In this document: piece after piece, positions 55,297 through 64,000 of the stretch | Layout of the letters: every line of letters begins with the position of its first letter | Position numbering within the stretch: the stretch's first letter is position 1 | Assembly (NCBI RefSeq): GCF_010093185.1 | Contig: NZ_PDWL01000005.1 | Location: 62,001-126,000, forward strand | DNA: 64,000 bases | DNA from: Pseudoxanthomonas jiangsuensis | Lineage (GTDB): Bacteria > Pseudomonadota > Gammaproteobacteria > Xanthomonadales > Xanthomonadaceae | Direction of reading: 5' to 3' | Made by a program: the position numbers and the translations under genes | The notes under the pieces: generated by a model | What the model was told of the DNA's origin: nothing | Seen by the model: the letters and a program-made list of their open reading frames with translations, nothing else | Databases searched by the model: none

Positions 55297-57255
55297 AGCC
55301 TGCACTTCACCGAGATCGACGCCGCGCTGGATCACCTTCTGGCGCGGCTGCCGCCCGGCCTGCGCGTCGCCGCGCCACTGGGCCTGGGCAAGCCGCACCG
55401 CCTGCTCAATGCGTTGTACGCACGGATCGAAGGCGATCCCTCGCGCCCCCTGTACCTGTACACCGCCCTGTCGCTGGATCCGCCGGTTCCGGGCAAGGGC
55501 CTGCAGGCGCGCTTCCTAGGCCCGTTCCTGCAGCGCCACTTCGGCGACTTCCCGCGCCTGGCCTACGTCCAGGCGATGAAGCGCGACGCGCTGCCAGCGC
55601 ACGTGGAGGTCGAGGAGTTCTACCTGCAGTCCGGCGCCCTGCTCGGCTCGGCCCAGGCACAAAGGCGCTACGTCAGCCTCAACTACACCCACGTCGCCGC
55701 GGCCCTGGCCCAGCGCGGGGTGGACCTGATCGTGCAGAAGGTGGCGCGCGAGCCCGGCGGCCAACGGCTGTCGTTCTCGTGCAACAACGACCTCACCCAG
55801 GACACGGTGGACGCGCACCTGGCCGCGGGCAAGCCGCGGCCGCTGATGGTGGCCGAAATCGATCCGCAGCTGCCGTGGCTGGGCGGCAGCGCGCTGGCGC
55901 CGGACGGCTTCTTCGACGTGGTGATCGAACCGCCGGGGCCGCACCCGCCGCTGTTCGGACTGCCGCGGCAGCCGGTGACCGACGCCGATTACGCCATCGG
56001 CCTGTATGCCAGCGCGTTGGTGCGCGACGGCGGCACCCTGCAGATCGGCATCGGCGCGCTGGCCGACGCGCTGTGCCATGCGCTGGCGCTGCGCCACACC
56101 GACAACGCCCGCTACCGCGAGGTGCTGGCGGCGCTGGATCCGCGGCTGGAGTCGCATCCGGCGGTGCTGGCCAGCGGCGACCTGGACCCGTTCGCGACCG
56201 GCCTGTACGGCTGCAGCGAGATGCTCAACGAGGGCTTCAAGCGCCTGGTCGAAGCCGGAGTGATCCGGCGCAAGGTGCTGGACGACGCGGCGCTGATGCG
56301 GCGCCTGGACGAGGGCACCGCCAACCTCGGCGACCAGGCCCGGCTGGAGCGCGACGGCGAATACCTGCACGGCGCCTTCTACCTCGGCTCGCCGGCGTTC
56401 TACGCCTGGCTGCGCGAGCTGCCCGACGACCAGCGCCGCGCGATCGGCATGCGCCGCATCCGCGAGGTCAACCAGCTGTACGGCGGCGACGAAGGCCTGG
56501 AGCGGCTGCAGCGCCGCGACGCGCGCTTCTTCAACAGCTGCATGATGGCCACCGCGCTGGGCGCGGCGGTGTCCGACGCGCTGGAGGACGGGCGGGTGGT
56601 GTCCGGGGTCGGCGGCCAGTACAACTTCGTGGCCATGGCCCACGCCCTGCCCGGCGCGCGCTCGGCGCTGATGCTGCGCGCGGTGCGGCGGGCCGGCGGC
56701 CGCGAGGAATCGAACCTGCGCTGGAACTACAGCCACGCCACCATCCCGCGCCACCTGCGCGACCTGTACGTCAGCGAATACGGCATCGCCGACCTGCGCC
56801 ACGCCTGCGACGAGGACTGCGTAGTGGCGATGGCCGCGATCACCGACGCGCGCTTCGGCCCGGCGCTGCTGGACCAGGCGAAATCGGCGCGCAAGCTGCG
56901 CGCGGACTTCGCCGCGCCCGCGGAATGGCGGCGCAACACGCCCTCGCGCCTGCGTCAGGCGCTGGCGCGCTTCCGCGCCGACGGCACCCTGCCCGACTAT
57001 CCGCTGGGCAGCGACTTCACCGAGGCCGAGCAACGCCTGGTCAAGGCGCTGGCCTGGCTGCAGGAACGCACCGCCACGCCCCGCGGCAAGCTGCGCACCG
57101 TGCTGCAGGCGCTGGCCGCGCGCGGCGGCAGCCTGGCCGAGGACCTGCCGGCGATGGCGCGGATGGACCTGCAGTCGCCGCGCGGCCTCGGCGACCGGCT
57201 GCAGGCCCGCCTTTTGCGGCTGGCCCTGGCCCGCACCGCACGCCAGTCCCTGTAG
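55294..57255 (+). CDS. Acetyl-CoA hydrolase/transferase family protein
   Basis: 653 aa. CoA-transferase family I fold with two related halves: N-terminal RVAAPLGLGKPHRLLNAL and C-terminal VSGVGGQYNFVAMAHALPGA and YVSEYGIADLRHACDED. The stretch GLYGCSEMLNEGF probably carries the catalytic Glu, as in acetyl-CoA hydrolase/4-hydroxybutyrate CoA-transferases. It is longer than the typical 500 aa owing to inserts around residues 290-370 and a helical tail. Substrate not known. The TAG stop (57253-57255) is inside the left arm of repeat copy B. Confidence 0.83.
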   Translation: MSLHFTEIDAALDHLLARLPPGLRVAAPLGLGKPHRLLNALYARIEGDPSRPLYLYTALSLDPPVPGKGLQARFLGPFLQRHFGDFPRLAYVQAMKRDALPAHVEVEEFYLQSGALLGSAQAQRRYVSLNYTHVAAALAQRGVDLIVQKVAREPGGQRLSFSCNNDLTQDTVDAHLAAGKPRPLMVAEIDPQLPWLGGSALAPDGFFDVVIEPPGPHPPLFGLPRQPVTDADYAIGLYASALVRDGGTLQIGIGALADALCHALALRHTDNARYREVLAALDPRLESHPAVLASGDLDPFATGLYGCSEMLNEGFKRLVEAGVIRRKVLDDAALMRRLDEGTANLGDQARLERDGEYLHGAFYLGSPAFYAWLRELPDDQRRAIGMRRIREVNQLYGGDEGLERLQRRDARFFNSCMMATALGAAVSDALEDGRVVSGVGGQYNFVAMAHALPGARSALMLRAVRRAGGREESNLRWNYSHATIPRHLRDLYVSEYGIADLRHACDEDCVVAMAAITDARFGPALLDQAKSARKLRADFAAPAEWRRNTPSRLRQALARFRADGTLPDYPLGSDFTEAEQRLVKALAWLQERTATPRGKLRTVLQALAARGGSLAEDLPAMARMDLQSPRGLGDRLQARLLRLALARTARQSL

Positions 57256-57357
57256 GAGCCGGTCTTGCCGGCGACCGCCATGGCGGATGCGTGTGCGTGA
57301 AGCCGATTGCCAATGATCCGTCCGCCTCCACGGTCGCCGGCAAGACCGGCTCCTACA
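57251..57357. repeat. Palindromic repeat element, copy B (107 bp)
   Basis: Perfect 26-bp inverted arms at 57251-57276 and 57332-57357. The 55-bp centre is the reverse complement of that of copy A with one base change, so the two are recent copies in opposite orientation about 31 kb apart. It supplies the TAG stop of the upstream gene and could terminate its transcript. Confidence 0.92.
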
Positions 57358-57451
57358 GGAGAGGCACGATGGCGAGCCCATCGCCAGGCTTGAAGCCTCG
57401 CCCCCGCGACGCCATCTTGGACGGACCCGCCTGCCTTCCCGGAACCCATCC

Positions 57452-57766
57452 ATGACCCGCGCCGATCAGATCCGCCAGGCCCTGGCCGCCCTGCAGCCGC
57501 AGCACCTGGAGGTGCTTGACGAGAGCCACCTGCACAGCCGCGGCCTGGAGACCCACTACAAGGCGGTGATCGTCAGCGACGCCTTCGAAGGCAAGCGCGC
57601 GATCCAGCGCCATCAGGCGGCCTACGCCGCGCTCGGCGGGCTGATGGGCCAGATCCACGCCCTCGGCCTGCACACCTACACCCCGGCCGAATGGGAGGCC
57701 GACGCCAGCGTGCCTGATTCCCCGCGCTGTCGCGGCGGCAGCAAGCACGACCTGGGCGCGCACTGA
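57452..57766 (+). CDS. BolA family protein
   Basis: 104 aa. BolA fold: QHLEVLDESHLHSRG, THYKAVIVSDAFEGKRAIQRHQAAYAAL-type core (KAVIVSDAFEG and RHQAAYAAL), and the C-terminal LHTYTPAEW. BolA proteins bind monothiol glutaredoxins and [2Fe-2S] clusters, affecting morphology and iron handling. The His ligand region and FEGK are conserved. A short Cys-containing tail (SPRCRGGSKHD) follows. Start ATG 57452, about 95 bp after repeat B. Confidence 0.9.
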   Translation: MTRADQIRQALAALQPQHLEVLDESHLHSRGLETHYKAVIVSDAFEGKRAIQRHQAAYAALGGLMGQIHALGLHTYTPAEWEADASVPDSPRCRGGSKHDLGAH

Positions 57767-57891
57767 GCCGACGGCCCATAGCGGCGCAACCACCACGCCG
57801 CCTGCACATGGCTTAACGCCGCGCCGCGCGGCTTCACGCCCCCTCCGCACCCAGCTACGCAGCTTGGTGGCATCCCTACAGGAAGCCACCG

Positions 57892-58902
57892 ATGACCGCC
57901 CGCATCCGTTTTTCCGCCCTCGCCCTCGCCACCGCACTGGCCGGCAGCGGCTGCCTGCCGGCGCTGGCCGCGCCCGCCACCGGCAACGCGGCCGACACTG
58001 CGGCGCCCACCGATCTCGCCACCGCTGCGGAACAGCGCGACCAGCGCGAAGGCGAGGCGGCCTTGTTGAGGCTGCAGGTACTGCTGGACCGCGCGCGCTT
58101 CGGTCCCGGCGAGATCGACGCCCGCGCGGGCTCCAACCAGGCCCGCGCCCTGCGCGGCTTCCAGGCCGCCCACGGCCTGACCGCGAGCGGCGAGGCCGAC
58201 GCCGCGACCTGGGAGGCGCTGGAGCGCGATACCGCGCCGGTGCTGGCGGACTACACCCTGACCGCCGAGGATCTCGCCGGCCCGTATGCGCGGCTGCCCG
58301 ACGACATCATGCAAAAGGCCAAACTGCCGGCACTCGGCCATGCCGACCTGGCCGAGGCGCTGGGCGAACGCTTCCACACCAGCCCCGAGCTGCTGCGTCG
58401 ACTCAATCCCGGCCTGGATGGCGCCAAGGCGGGAACCGTGCTCAAGATGCCTGCGGTCGGCTCCGCCGTGTCCCAGGCACCATTGCCCAAGCCCGCGCGG
58501 CTGGTCGTGGACCGCAGCGAGTCGGTGCTGCGCCTGCTCGACGGCGAGGGCCGCGCGATCGCCCAGTTCCCCGCCTCCACCGGCAGCGAGCACGACCCCT
58601 TGCCGATCGGCGAGTGGAAGATCACCGCCGTGGTCCAAGATCCGACCTTCCACTACAACCCCGACCTGTTCTGGGACGCCGATCCGGCGCACGGCAAGGC
58701 CAAGCTGGCGCCCGGCCCGAACAACCCGGTCGGCACGGTCTGGATCGACCTGTCCAAGCCGCATTACGGCATCCACGGCACACCCGAGCCGCGCAGCGTC
58801 GGCAAGCAGCAGTCACACGGCTGCATCCGCCTGACCAACTGGGACGCCGAGGCGGTGGCGCAGGCGGTGGATGCCAGCGTGCCGGTGACCCTGCAAGAAT
58901 GA
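57892..58902 (+). CDS. L,D-transpeptidase (YkuD) with peptidoglycan-binding domain
   Basis: 336 aa. Signal peptide FSALALATALAGSGCLPALA, possibly lipid-modified at Cys in GSGC. Peptidoglycan-binding-like helices (LQVLLDRARFGPGEID, ALRGFQAAHGLTASGEAD), then a YkuD catalytic domain with HGTPEPRSVG and SHGCIRLTN containing the catalytic Cys. It forms 3-3 cross-links or attaches proteins to the cell wall in the periplasm. AGGAAG lies 6 bp before ATG 57892. Followed 34 bp later by an M23 peptidase, so two wall enzymes are next to each other. Confidence 0.92.
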   Translation: MTARIRFSALALATALAGSGCLPALAAPATGNAADTAAPTDLATAAEQRDQREGEAALLRLQVLLDRARFGPGEIDARAGSNQARALRGFQAAHGLTASGEADAATWEALERDTAPVLADYTLTAEDLAGPYARLPDDIMQKAKLPALGHADLAEALGERFHTSPELLRRLNPGLDGAKAGTVLKMPAVGSAVSQAPLPKPARLVVDRSESVLRLLDGEGRAIAQFPASTGSEHDPLPIGEWKITAVVQDPTFHYNPDLFWDADPAHGKAKLAPGPNNPVGTVWIDLSKPHYGIHGTPEPRSVGKQQSHGCIRLTNWDAEAVAQAVDASVPVTLQE

Positions 58903-58936
58903 TCCACCGCCCGCCGCCACGCACCGGAGGTGTGCG

Positions 58937-59710
58937 ATGAAGCTGCTGCTGGCCCTTCTGCTGTGCGTTCTGGTCGCACTTGGCGCGCTGGTGTTCTTCG
59001 CCGGTGGTCCCGGGGCCGGAGCGCTGGTCGAGGTGGCGCCGAGTGTCCAGGCACCGTCCGGCGGAGATGCGGTACGCGCATCGGCACCCGCACCACTGGC
59101 GACTATGCCCGGCGCCAACGCGCCATCCGCAGATTCGCGGTCCGTTCCTGCCCCGCCGGCCAACGCCGGCGACCCACATGCCGCCACCTCGCCCGCACCC
59201 CCGGCGAACCCTGCGACCGGTCCCGCGCGAGCCTCCCTCCCCTTGCCGGCATCGACCGCAGGCGGTCCGCCAACGCTGCTGCTCCCGGTCCAGGGCGTGC
59301 GGCCCGAACAGCTGCACGACACCTTCAGCGATGCCCGCAGCGAAAGCCGGCGCCACGACGCCATCGACATCATGGCCGCCGCCGGCACGCCGGTGCTGGC
59401 CGTGGCCGACGGCCACGTCGAGAAGCTGTTCGACAGCGAACGCGGCGGCCTGACCATCTACCAGTTCGAGCCGAGCGGGCGGCTGGCCTACTACTACGCC
59501 CACCTGCAGCGCTACGCCGACGGCCTGGCCGAAGGCCAGCCGGTGCGCCGCGGCCAGGTGATCGGCTACGTCGGCGCCACCGGCAACGCCAGTCCGGACG
59601 CGCCGCACCTGCACTTCGCCATCTTCGTGCTCGGGCCCGAACGGCGCTGGTGGGAAGGCACCGCGGTCAATCCCTATCCGGTACTGCGCGGGGAAGCGCC
59701 GCTGCCGTAA
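58937..59710 (+). CDS. M23 family metallopeptidase (LytM/EnvC type)
   Basis: 257 aa. N-terminal TM anchor ([19 protein letters not shown]), a Pro/Ala/Ser-rich linker of about 90 residues, and a C-terminal M23 domain with [10 protein letters not shown] (HxxxD zinc ligands) and PHLHFAIF (HxH). Complete zinc site suggests active endopeptidase rather than an activator. Start ATG 58937 is preceded by GGAGG. It follows the L,D-transpeptidase on the same strand and ends at a terminator. Confidence 0.9.
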   Translation: MKLLLALLLCVLVALGALVFFAGGPGAGALVEVAPSVQAPSGGDAVRASAPAPLATMPGANAPSADSRSVPAPPANAGDPHAATSPAPPANPATGPARASLPLPASTAGGPPTLLLPVQGVRPEQLHDTFSDARSESRRHDAIDIMAAAGTPVLAVADGHVEKLFDSERGGLTIYQFEPSGRLAYYYAHLQRYADGLAEGQPVRRGQVIGYVGATGNASPDAPHLHFAIFVLGPERRWWEGTAVNPYPVLRGEAPLP

Positions 59711-59736
59711 CCGGCTTCATTGCCCTGCCGATACGA

Positions 59737-59761
59737 AAAGGGGACGCAATACGTCCCCTTT
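59737..59761. terminator. Bidirectional terminator between the M23 peptidase and tkt
   Basis: A perfect 10-bp stem (AAAGGGGACG / CGTCCCCTTT) with a 5-nt loop; the minus strand gives CCCCTTTT as U-tract after the stem. It lies between two convergent genes. Confidence 0.82.
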
Positions 59762-59800
59762 CCACGATCGCACTCTCCGGCCGCAGCCGGAGGACCACCA

Positions 59801-61801
59801 TCACAACGCCTTGGCCGCCTCGACCACCTTGTCGGTGGTGATGCCGAAGTACTTGTACAGCTCGCCGGCCGGGGCCGAGGCGCCGAAGCGGTCCAGGCCG
59901 ACCACCGCGCCGTCCAGGCCGACGTACTTGCGCCAGAAGTCGGTGATGCCGGCCTCCACCGCCACCCGCCTGCGCACCGCCTTCGGCAAGACCGACTCGC
60001 GGTAGGCCGCGTCCTGGCGGTCGAACACGTCGGTCGAGGGCATCGACACCACCCGGGTCTTGAGTCCGGCGGCGTCCAACACGGCCTTGGCCTCCACCGC
60101 CAGCGACACTTCCGAGCCGGTGCCGATCAGGATCACGTCGGGGCTGCCGCCCTCGGCGTCGGCCAGGACATAGCCGCCGCGCTCGACTTGCTTCAGCTGC
60201 TCGTCCGTGCGCGCCTGGTGCGGCAGGTTCTGCCGGCTGAACACCAGCACGCTCGGGCCGTCCTTGCGCACGATCGCCGCCTTCCACGCCACCGCCGACT
60301 CGACCGCGTCGCACGGGCGCCAGACGTCGTTGTTGGGGATGTAGCGCAGCGCGGCCAGGTGCTCGACCGGCTGGTGGGTCGGACCGTCCTCGCCCAGGCC
60401 GATCGAGTCGTGGGTGTAGACGTGGATCACGTGCGCCGGGATCAGCGCGCTCATGCGCAGGGCGTTGCGGGCGTAGTCGCTGAACACCAGGAAGGTGGCG
60501 TCGAACGGCAGGAAGCCGCCGTGCAGGGCGAGGCCATTCGCGATCGCGCTCATGCCGAACTCGCGCACGCCGTAGTGCACGTAGTTGGCGTCCGGGCTGG
60601 CCACGGTGACCGAGGTGCTGGCCTTCCACTGGGTCAGGTTGGACGGGGCCAGGTCGGCCGAGCCGCCGATCATTTCCGGCAACAGCGGGGCGAAGGCGGT
60701 GATCGCGTTCTGCGAGGCCTTGCGCGAGGCGATGGTCGCGCCCTCGGCCTGGACCTGGGCGACGTAGGCGTCGGCCTTGGCGAGGAAATCCTCCGGCAGC
60801 TCGCCGTGTGAGCGGCGGGTCAGCTCGGCGGCTTGCTGCGGATACTGCTTGGCGTACTTGTCGAACAGCTGCTCCCACTCGGCCTGGCGCAGGGTGCCGG
60901 TGCCGTTGGCGCGCCAGCCGGCGTAGATCTCCTCGGGCACCTCGAACGGCGCGTACGGCCATTCCAGCGCGGTGCGGGTGCCCTCGATCTCGTCCTTGCC
61001 CAGCGGCGCGCCGTGCGATTCTTCCTTGCCGGCCTTGTGCGGGGCGCCGAAGCCGATGGTGGTCTTGCAGCAGATCAGGCTGGGCCGGTCCTCGACCGCC
61101 AGTGCGGCGTCGATGCCGGCCTTGATCGATTCCGGATCGTGGCCGTCGACGCCGCGGACCACGTGCCAGCCGTAGGCCTCGAAGCGCGCCGGGGTGTCGT
61201 CGGTAAACCAGTCGTGGACTTCGCCGTCGATCGAGATGCCGTTGTCGTCCCAGAACGCCGTCAGCTTGCCCAGCTTCCAGGTGCCGGCCAGCGAGGCGGC
61301 CTCGTGCGAGACGCCTTCCATCATGCAACCGTCGCCCATGAACACCCAGGTGCGGTGGTCGACGATCTCGAGCTCGGGCCGGTTGAAGCGCCCGGCGAGG
61401 ATCTTCTCGGCCAGGGCGAAGCCGACGGCATTCGCGAAGCCCTGCCCCAGCGGGCCGGTGGTGGTCTCCACGCCCGGGGTCTCGTAGCGCTCGGGATGGC
61501 CGGCGGTCTTGCTGTGCAGCTGGCGGAAGCGCTTGAGCTCCTCGATCGGCAGGTCGTAGCCGGCCAGGTGCAGCAGGGCGTAGTGCAGCATCGAGCCGTG
61601 GCCGTTGGACAGCACGAAGCGGTCGCGGTTGAACCAGTCCGGGTTGGACGGGTTGTGGCGCAGGTAGTCGTTCCACAGCACTTCGGCGATGTCGGCCATG
61701 CCCATGGGCATGCCCGGGTGACCGGACTTGGCGGCTTCGACCGCGTCGGCGGCGAGGAATCGGATGGCGTTGGCGAGCTGTCGGCGGGTCGGCGTCGTCA
61801 T
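59801..61801 (-). CDS. tkt: Transketolase
   Basis: 666 aa thiamine-diphosphate enzyme of the pentose phosphate pathway. Signatures: [20 protein letters not shown] at the N-terminus, [31 protein letters not shown], the ThDP motif [19 protein letters not shown], and [19 protein letters not shown] in the pyrimidine domain. ATG 61801 is the family-consistent start; the frame is open further upstream through the repeat region but without homology. Long upstream gap of 364 bp. Confidence 0.96.
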   Translation of the reverse strand: MTTPTRRQLANAIRFLAADAVEAAKSGHPGMPMGMADIAEVLWNDYLRHNPSNPDWFNRDRFVLSNGHGSMLHYALLHLAGYDLPIEELKRFRQLHSKTAGHPERYETPGVETTTGPLGQGFANAVGFALAEKILAGRFNRPELEIVDHRTWVFMGDGCMMEGVSHEAASLAGTWKLGKLTAFWDDNGISIDGEVHDWFTDDTPARFEAYGWHVVRGVDGHDPESIKAGIDAALAVEDRPSLICCKTTIGFGAPHKAGKEESHGAPLGKDEIEGTRTALEWPYAPFEVPEEIYAGWRANGTGTLRQAEWEQLFDKYAKQYPQQAAELTRRSHGELPEDFLAKADAYVAQVQAEGATIASRKASQNAITAFAPLLPEMIGGSADLAPSNLTQWKASTSVTVASPDANYVHYGVREFGMSAIANGLALHGGFLPFDATFLVFSDYARNALRMSALIPAHVIHVYTHDSIGLGEDGPTHQPVEHLAALRYIPNNDVWRPCDAVESAVAWKAAIVRKDGPSVLVFSRQNLPHQARTDEQLKQVERGGYVLADAEGGSPDVILIGTGSEVSLAVEAKAVLDAAGLKTRVVSMPSTDVFDRQDAAYRESVLPKAVRRRVAVEAGITDFWRKYVGLDGAVVGLDRFGASAPAGELYKYFGITTDKVVEAAKAL

Positions 61802-62165
61802 GTCGGGGTTGGCTTGGTCTGCGAGGGCGCCCGCGTCGCTGCGGGCCGCCCATTGTCCCACCCCTTGTCCACTCCTGTCCTGCCGATCGGACAAAAAACA
61901 TCCGCGTTGGCACGCGTATGGGCGGAATTCCCGCCGAGGGAACGTTCTCCGCACGGTTTTCGCTGAAACGGAAGCGGATGCCGGGAGCGCAAAGCGCTGA
62001 CTTCGGAAGGTGCCGTCGTCCCGGCGAACGCCGGGACCCAGTGTCTTTGCTCCCCTTGCAGGAGCACAGCGAAGCGGGGAAGCAAGGCGCTGGGTCCCGG
62101 CGTTCGCCGGGACGACGGTCATAGAAATCCCGAACCCACAGCGCGCAAGAAGACGCGACGGCGCA
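61802..62165. other. 364-bp intergenic region with inverted repeats
   Basis: The part next to tkt (61802-61990) is its leader: repeated GGACA motifs on the minus strand and a T6 run at about 61892-61898, but no promoter I can call. The distal part holds the E-type inverted repeat (62013-62118). The remaining 47 bp before the symporter stop resemble the flank of the single E arm at 39762. No ORF with coding character. Confidence 0.7.
62013..62118. repeat. E-type inverted repeat pair
   Basis: Perfect 29-bp inverted arms at 62013-62041 and 62090-62118, each carrying the self-palindrome CCCGGCG-AA-CGCCGGG. The 48-bp centre continues the symmetry (TTGCTCCCC opposite GGGGAAGCAA). It could form a large cruciform or terminator downstream of the symporter gene. 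One arm recurs at 39734-39761. Confidence 0.9.
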
Positions 62166-63467
62166 TCACCCCGCCGGAACCGCCGGCCTGCCCTCGTCCG
62201 GCTCGCCGCTGGCCACCATCGTCGCCAGGGTCAGGTCGCCGCTCACGTTGAGCGTGGTCCGGCACATGTCGAGGAAATGGTTCACGCCCAGGATCAGGCC
62301 GATGCCGATCGGGTCCACCCCCACCATCGCGCAGATCAGCGCCACCACCGGCAGGGAACCCGATGGCACCCCGGCCGTGCCGATCCCGCCGAGGATGCAC
62401 ACCAGCATCACCATGAATTGCTGGCCCAGGCTCAGGTCGACCCCGAAGAACTGCGCCAGGAAGATCACCGTCACGCCCTCGAACAGCGCCGTGCCGTTCT
62501 GGTTGGCCGTCGCCCCGACCGTCAGCACGAAGCGCGACACCTTCTGCGGCAGCCCCAACCGGTCGGCCACCCGCAAGGCCGTGGGCAGCGTGGCATTGCT
62601 CGACGCGGTCGAGAACGCCATCACCGCCGCCTCCTGGATCCCGCGGAAGAACGCCAGCGGCGAATGCCCCGCCAGCCGCACCGCCACCGAATAGGTCACG
62701 AACATGTGCAGGGCCAGCGCCAGCACCACCACACCCACGTACGCGCCCAGCCGCAGAAGCAGGTCGAAGCCGAAGATCGCCGCCAGGTTGAACATGAAGC
62801 AGAACACCGCGTACGGCGCCAGCCGGATCACCAGCCCGATCAGGGTCATCGAGATCTCGAACACGCCCTCGATCCCGCGCTTGAGCGTGGCCACCTTGTC
62901 GTCGGGCGTGAGCACCATGCCCACCCCGAACATCACCGCGAAGAACATCAGGGCCAGGATCGAGCCGTTGTCGGCGGCGGCGTGGACCACGTTGCTGGGC
63001 ACGATCGACAGCAGCATGTCCATGCCGCGCGGCTGCGAATCGACGCTGGCCACGATCTCGCGGCTGCGCTCCACGTTCTGCGCCAGCAGCTGCTGCGCCA
63101 GGGCCGGGTCCACGCCCGCGCCGGGCTTGAACAGGTTCACCAGGACCAGTCCCAGCAGCACCGCCACGCCCGACAGGATCACGGTGTAGGCTAGGGTCTT
63201 CCAGCCGATCCGGCCGAGGGCGCGGATGTCGCCCATCTCGGCGATGCCCATCACCAGCGCCGAGAACAGCAACGGCACGATCAGCATGAAGATCAGATTG
63301 AGGAACAGGCGCGAGGCCGGCGTGGTCACGTAGTCGGTGAACGCCTTGACCCAGCCGGCGTCCGCGCCGACCGCCACGTGCACCAGCAGGCCCAGCAGCA
63401 GGCCCAGGCCGAAGCCCAGTCCCATTTTCCAGGGCATCGGCCAGGAACGGCGGGCGGCTGCGGTCAT
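62166..63467 (-). CDS. Dicarboxylate/amino acid:cation symporter (DAACS family)
   Basis: 433 aa. Eight TM helices plus two re-entrant loops of the GltP/DctA fold. HP1 motif [15 protein letters not shown] (Ser-rich), TM7 [10 protein letters not shown] (NMDGT-like), HP2 [11 protein letters not shown], and TM8 [14 protein letters not shown] (DMxRTxxNVxGD) are present. These residues bind the carboxylate substrate and Na+/H+. Compared with DctA/GltP the Asp in NMDGT is Asn/Gln-like (NQNGT), so substrate and coupling ion cannot be told. ATG 63467. Single gene, with repeat E downstream. Confidence 0.9.
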   Translation of the reverse strand: MTAAARRSWPMPWKMGLGFGLGLLLGLLVHVAVGADAGWVKAFTDYVTTPASRLFLNLIFMLIVPLLFSALVMGIAEMGDIRALGRIGWKTLAYTVILSGVAVLLGLVLVNLFKPGAGVDPALAQQLLAQNVERSREIVASVDSQPRGMDMLLSIVPSNVVHAAADNGSILALMFFAVMFGVGMVLTPDDKVATLKRGIEGVFEISMTLIGLVIRLAPYAVFCFMFNLAAIFGFDLLLRLGAYVGVVVLALALHMFVTYSVAVRLAGHSPLAFFRGIQEAAVMAFSTASSNATLPTALRVADRLGLPQKVSRFVLTVGATANQNGTALFEGVTVIFLAQFFGVDLSLGQQFMVMLVCILGGIGTAGVPSGSLPVVALICAMVGVDPIGIGLILGVNHFLDMCRTTLNVSGDLTLATMVASGEPDEGRPAVPAG

Positions 63468-63510
63468 GCGGGCATTCCGGAAGAGGCAGCCGGCAGCTTA
63501 GCAAACCGGC

Positions 63511-64000
63511 TCAGGGCGACCGCAGGCCTTGCGGGTACAACGGCGGCAGAAGCTCGTCCACCGGCGCCGCCGATACGGTCCAGCGCGGGCCTTCGCTGAA
63601 CGCCGCGCGCAGCTGCGCGCGCGCGGCGGACGGATCGCCGGCCCCCGCCCACAACGCACGGCGCATCGCTTCCAGCGCCTGGCGCTGGCGGGCGTCGGCT
63701 AGGCGCGCGAGCACCTCGTCCAGGTCGGCGGCCGGCGGCTCGGCCATCTTTCGCAGCAGGGCCACGGCCTCGTCGAAGCTTCCGGCATCCAGAGTGCGGC
63801 GCAGCTCTACCAGCGCCGGGCGCGCCCGCGGACGCGCGGATGGGTGATCGCCTGCGGCGGCTTCCATGGCTGGCGCGTACCGCGCACGCCGCAGCCACAA
63901 TGCCCAGCCCAGGGTCAGCAGCCACAGCGCGCCGAACAGGGCGGCCAGCCATGGCCAGAAGCCTGGAGCGAGGGCCGGTGTGGACAGGCCCGATACGATC
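63511..64000 (-). CDS. BatD-like membrane protein, C-terminal part (partial)
   Basis: The N-terminal part lies beyond the window. The frame is open from the edge: a TM segment FWPWLAALFGALWLLTLGW is followed by a basic WLRRARY and a cytoplasmic helical domain (LVELRRTLDAGSFDEAVALL, VLARLADARQRQALEAMRRA) to the TGA at 63511. A TM with WPWLA...TLGW and a helical tail is how BatD (Bacteroides aerotolerance) proteins end in Xanthomonadaceae; this is from memory and could be another DUF protein of the bat cluster. It is 43 bp upstream of the symporter gene on the same strand. Confidence 0.55.
   Translation of the reverse strand, partial: IVSGLSTPALAPGFWPWLAALFGALWLLTLGWALWLRRARYAPAMEAAAGDHPSARPRARPALVELRRTLDAGSFDEAVALLRKMAEPPAADLDEVLARLADARQRQALEAMRRALWAGAGDPSAARAQLRAAFSEGPRWTVSAAPVDELLPPLYPQGLRSP

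Noticed and set aside
55294..57255. Frameshift or fusion in the acetyl-CoA hydrolase gene because of its 653-aa length
   Set aside because: The frame is continuous and conserved segments are in order; the extra length is from inserts and a helical tail, not a joined second gene.
61802..62122. N-terminal extension of transketolase through the repeat region
   Set aside because: Family homology begins at [15 protein letters not shown]; the extension encodes repeat DNA.

Overview
The window is about 70% G+C and almost entirely coding. Gene content and order point to a gamma-proteobacterium of the Xanthomonadaceae/Lysobacteraceae (Lysobacter, Luteimonas or Pseudoxanthomonas-like). The evidence is a pilGHIJ-chpA twitching cluster without pilK, an adjacent gshB-tonB pair, class I aldolase next to pyk, lptD-surA-pdxA, and dispersed palindromic repeats of a type common in that family. 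Genus is inference; no rRNA or tRNA gene was seen.

Layout: 1-0.85 kb cysQ (cut by the window edge) and nudE; 0.9-3.0 kb bioA-rsmE; 3.0-15.1 kb a leftward Pil-Chp chemosensory operon (pilG, pilH, pilI, pilJ, a giant chpA, a degenerate chpB, chpC); 15.3-17.2 kb gshB-tonB; 17.2-21.8 kb fba, pyk, tal and an unknown gene; 21.8-26.4 kb msrA with a DUF2007 gene, glnS, a deaminase and rlmM; 26.5-30.1 kb an unknown gene, an SMP-30-type lipoprotein lactonase divergent from a Tat-exported Gfo/Idh oxidoreductase, and an EF-hand protein; 30.1-32.5 kb ubiI-ubiH; 32.6-34.8 kb a BtuM-like membrane protein, cobalamin adenosyltransferase and a histone-deacetylase-like hydrolase; 35.0-39.6 kb lptD-surA-pdxA; 39.8-46.7 kb pgk, DUF3999, DUF2339, gap; 46.9-50.6 kb ompW, an S1/P1 nuclease, modABC; 50.7-52.6 kb a flavin-reductase-like protein and a CE15 glucuronoyl esterase; 52.6-55.2 kb a BlaI/M56-TonB/lipoprotein cassette with a clear promoter-operator; 55.3-59.7 kb acetyl-CoA hydrolase/transferase, BolA, L,D-transpeptidase, M23 peptidase; 59.8-64.0 kb tkt, a DAACS symporter and the end of a BatD-like gene.

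Most genes are housekeeping. Six central-carbon genes (fba, pyk, tal, pgk, gap, tkt) lie within 45 kb but in separate units. Dispersed inverted repeats sit at 26.5, 39.6, 41.1, 57.3 and 62.0 kb; three of them supply the TAG stop codon of the neighbouring gene. Points I find most worth a second look: the loss of methylation-adaptation enzymes in the Pil-Chp system, the BlaI/M56-TonB cassette, the BtuM-adenosyltransferase pair, the putative periplasmic oxidoreductase/lactonase pair, the FNR-like box before ompW, and a recurring TANNNT-6 bp-ATG arrangement suggesting leaderless mRNAs.
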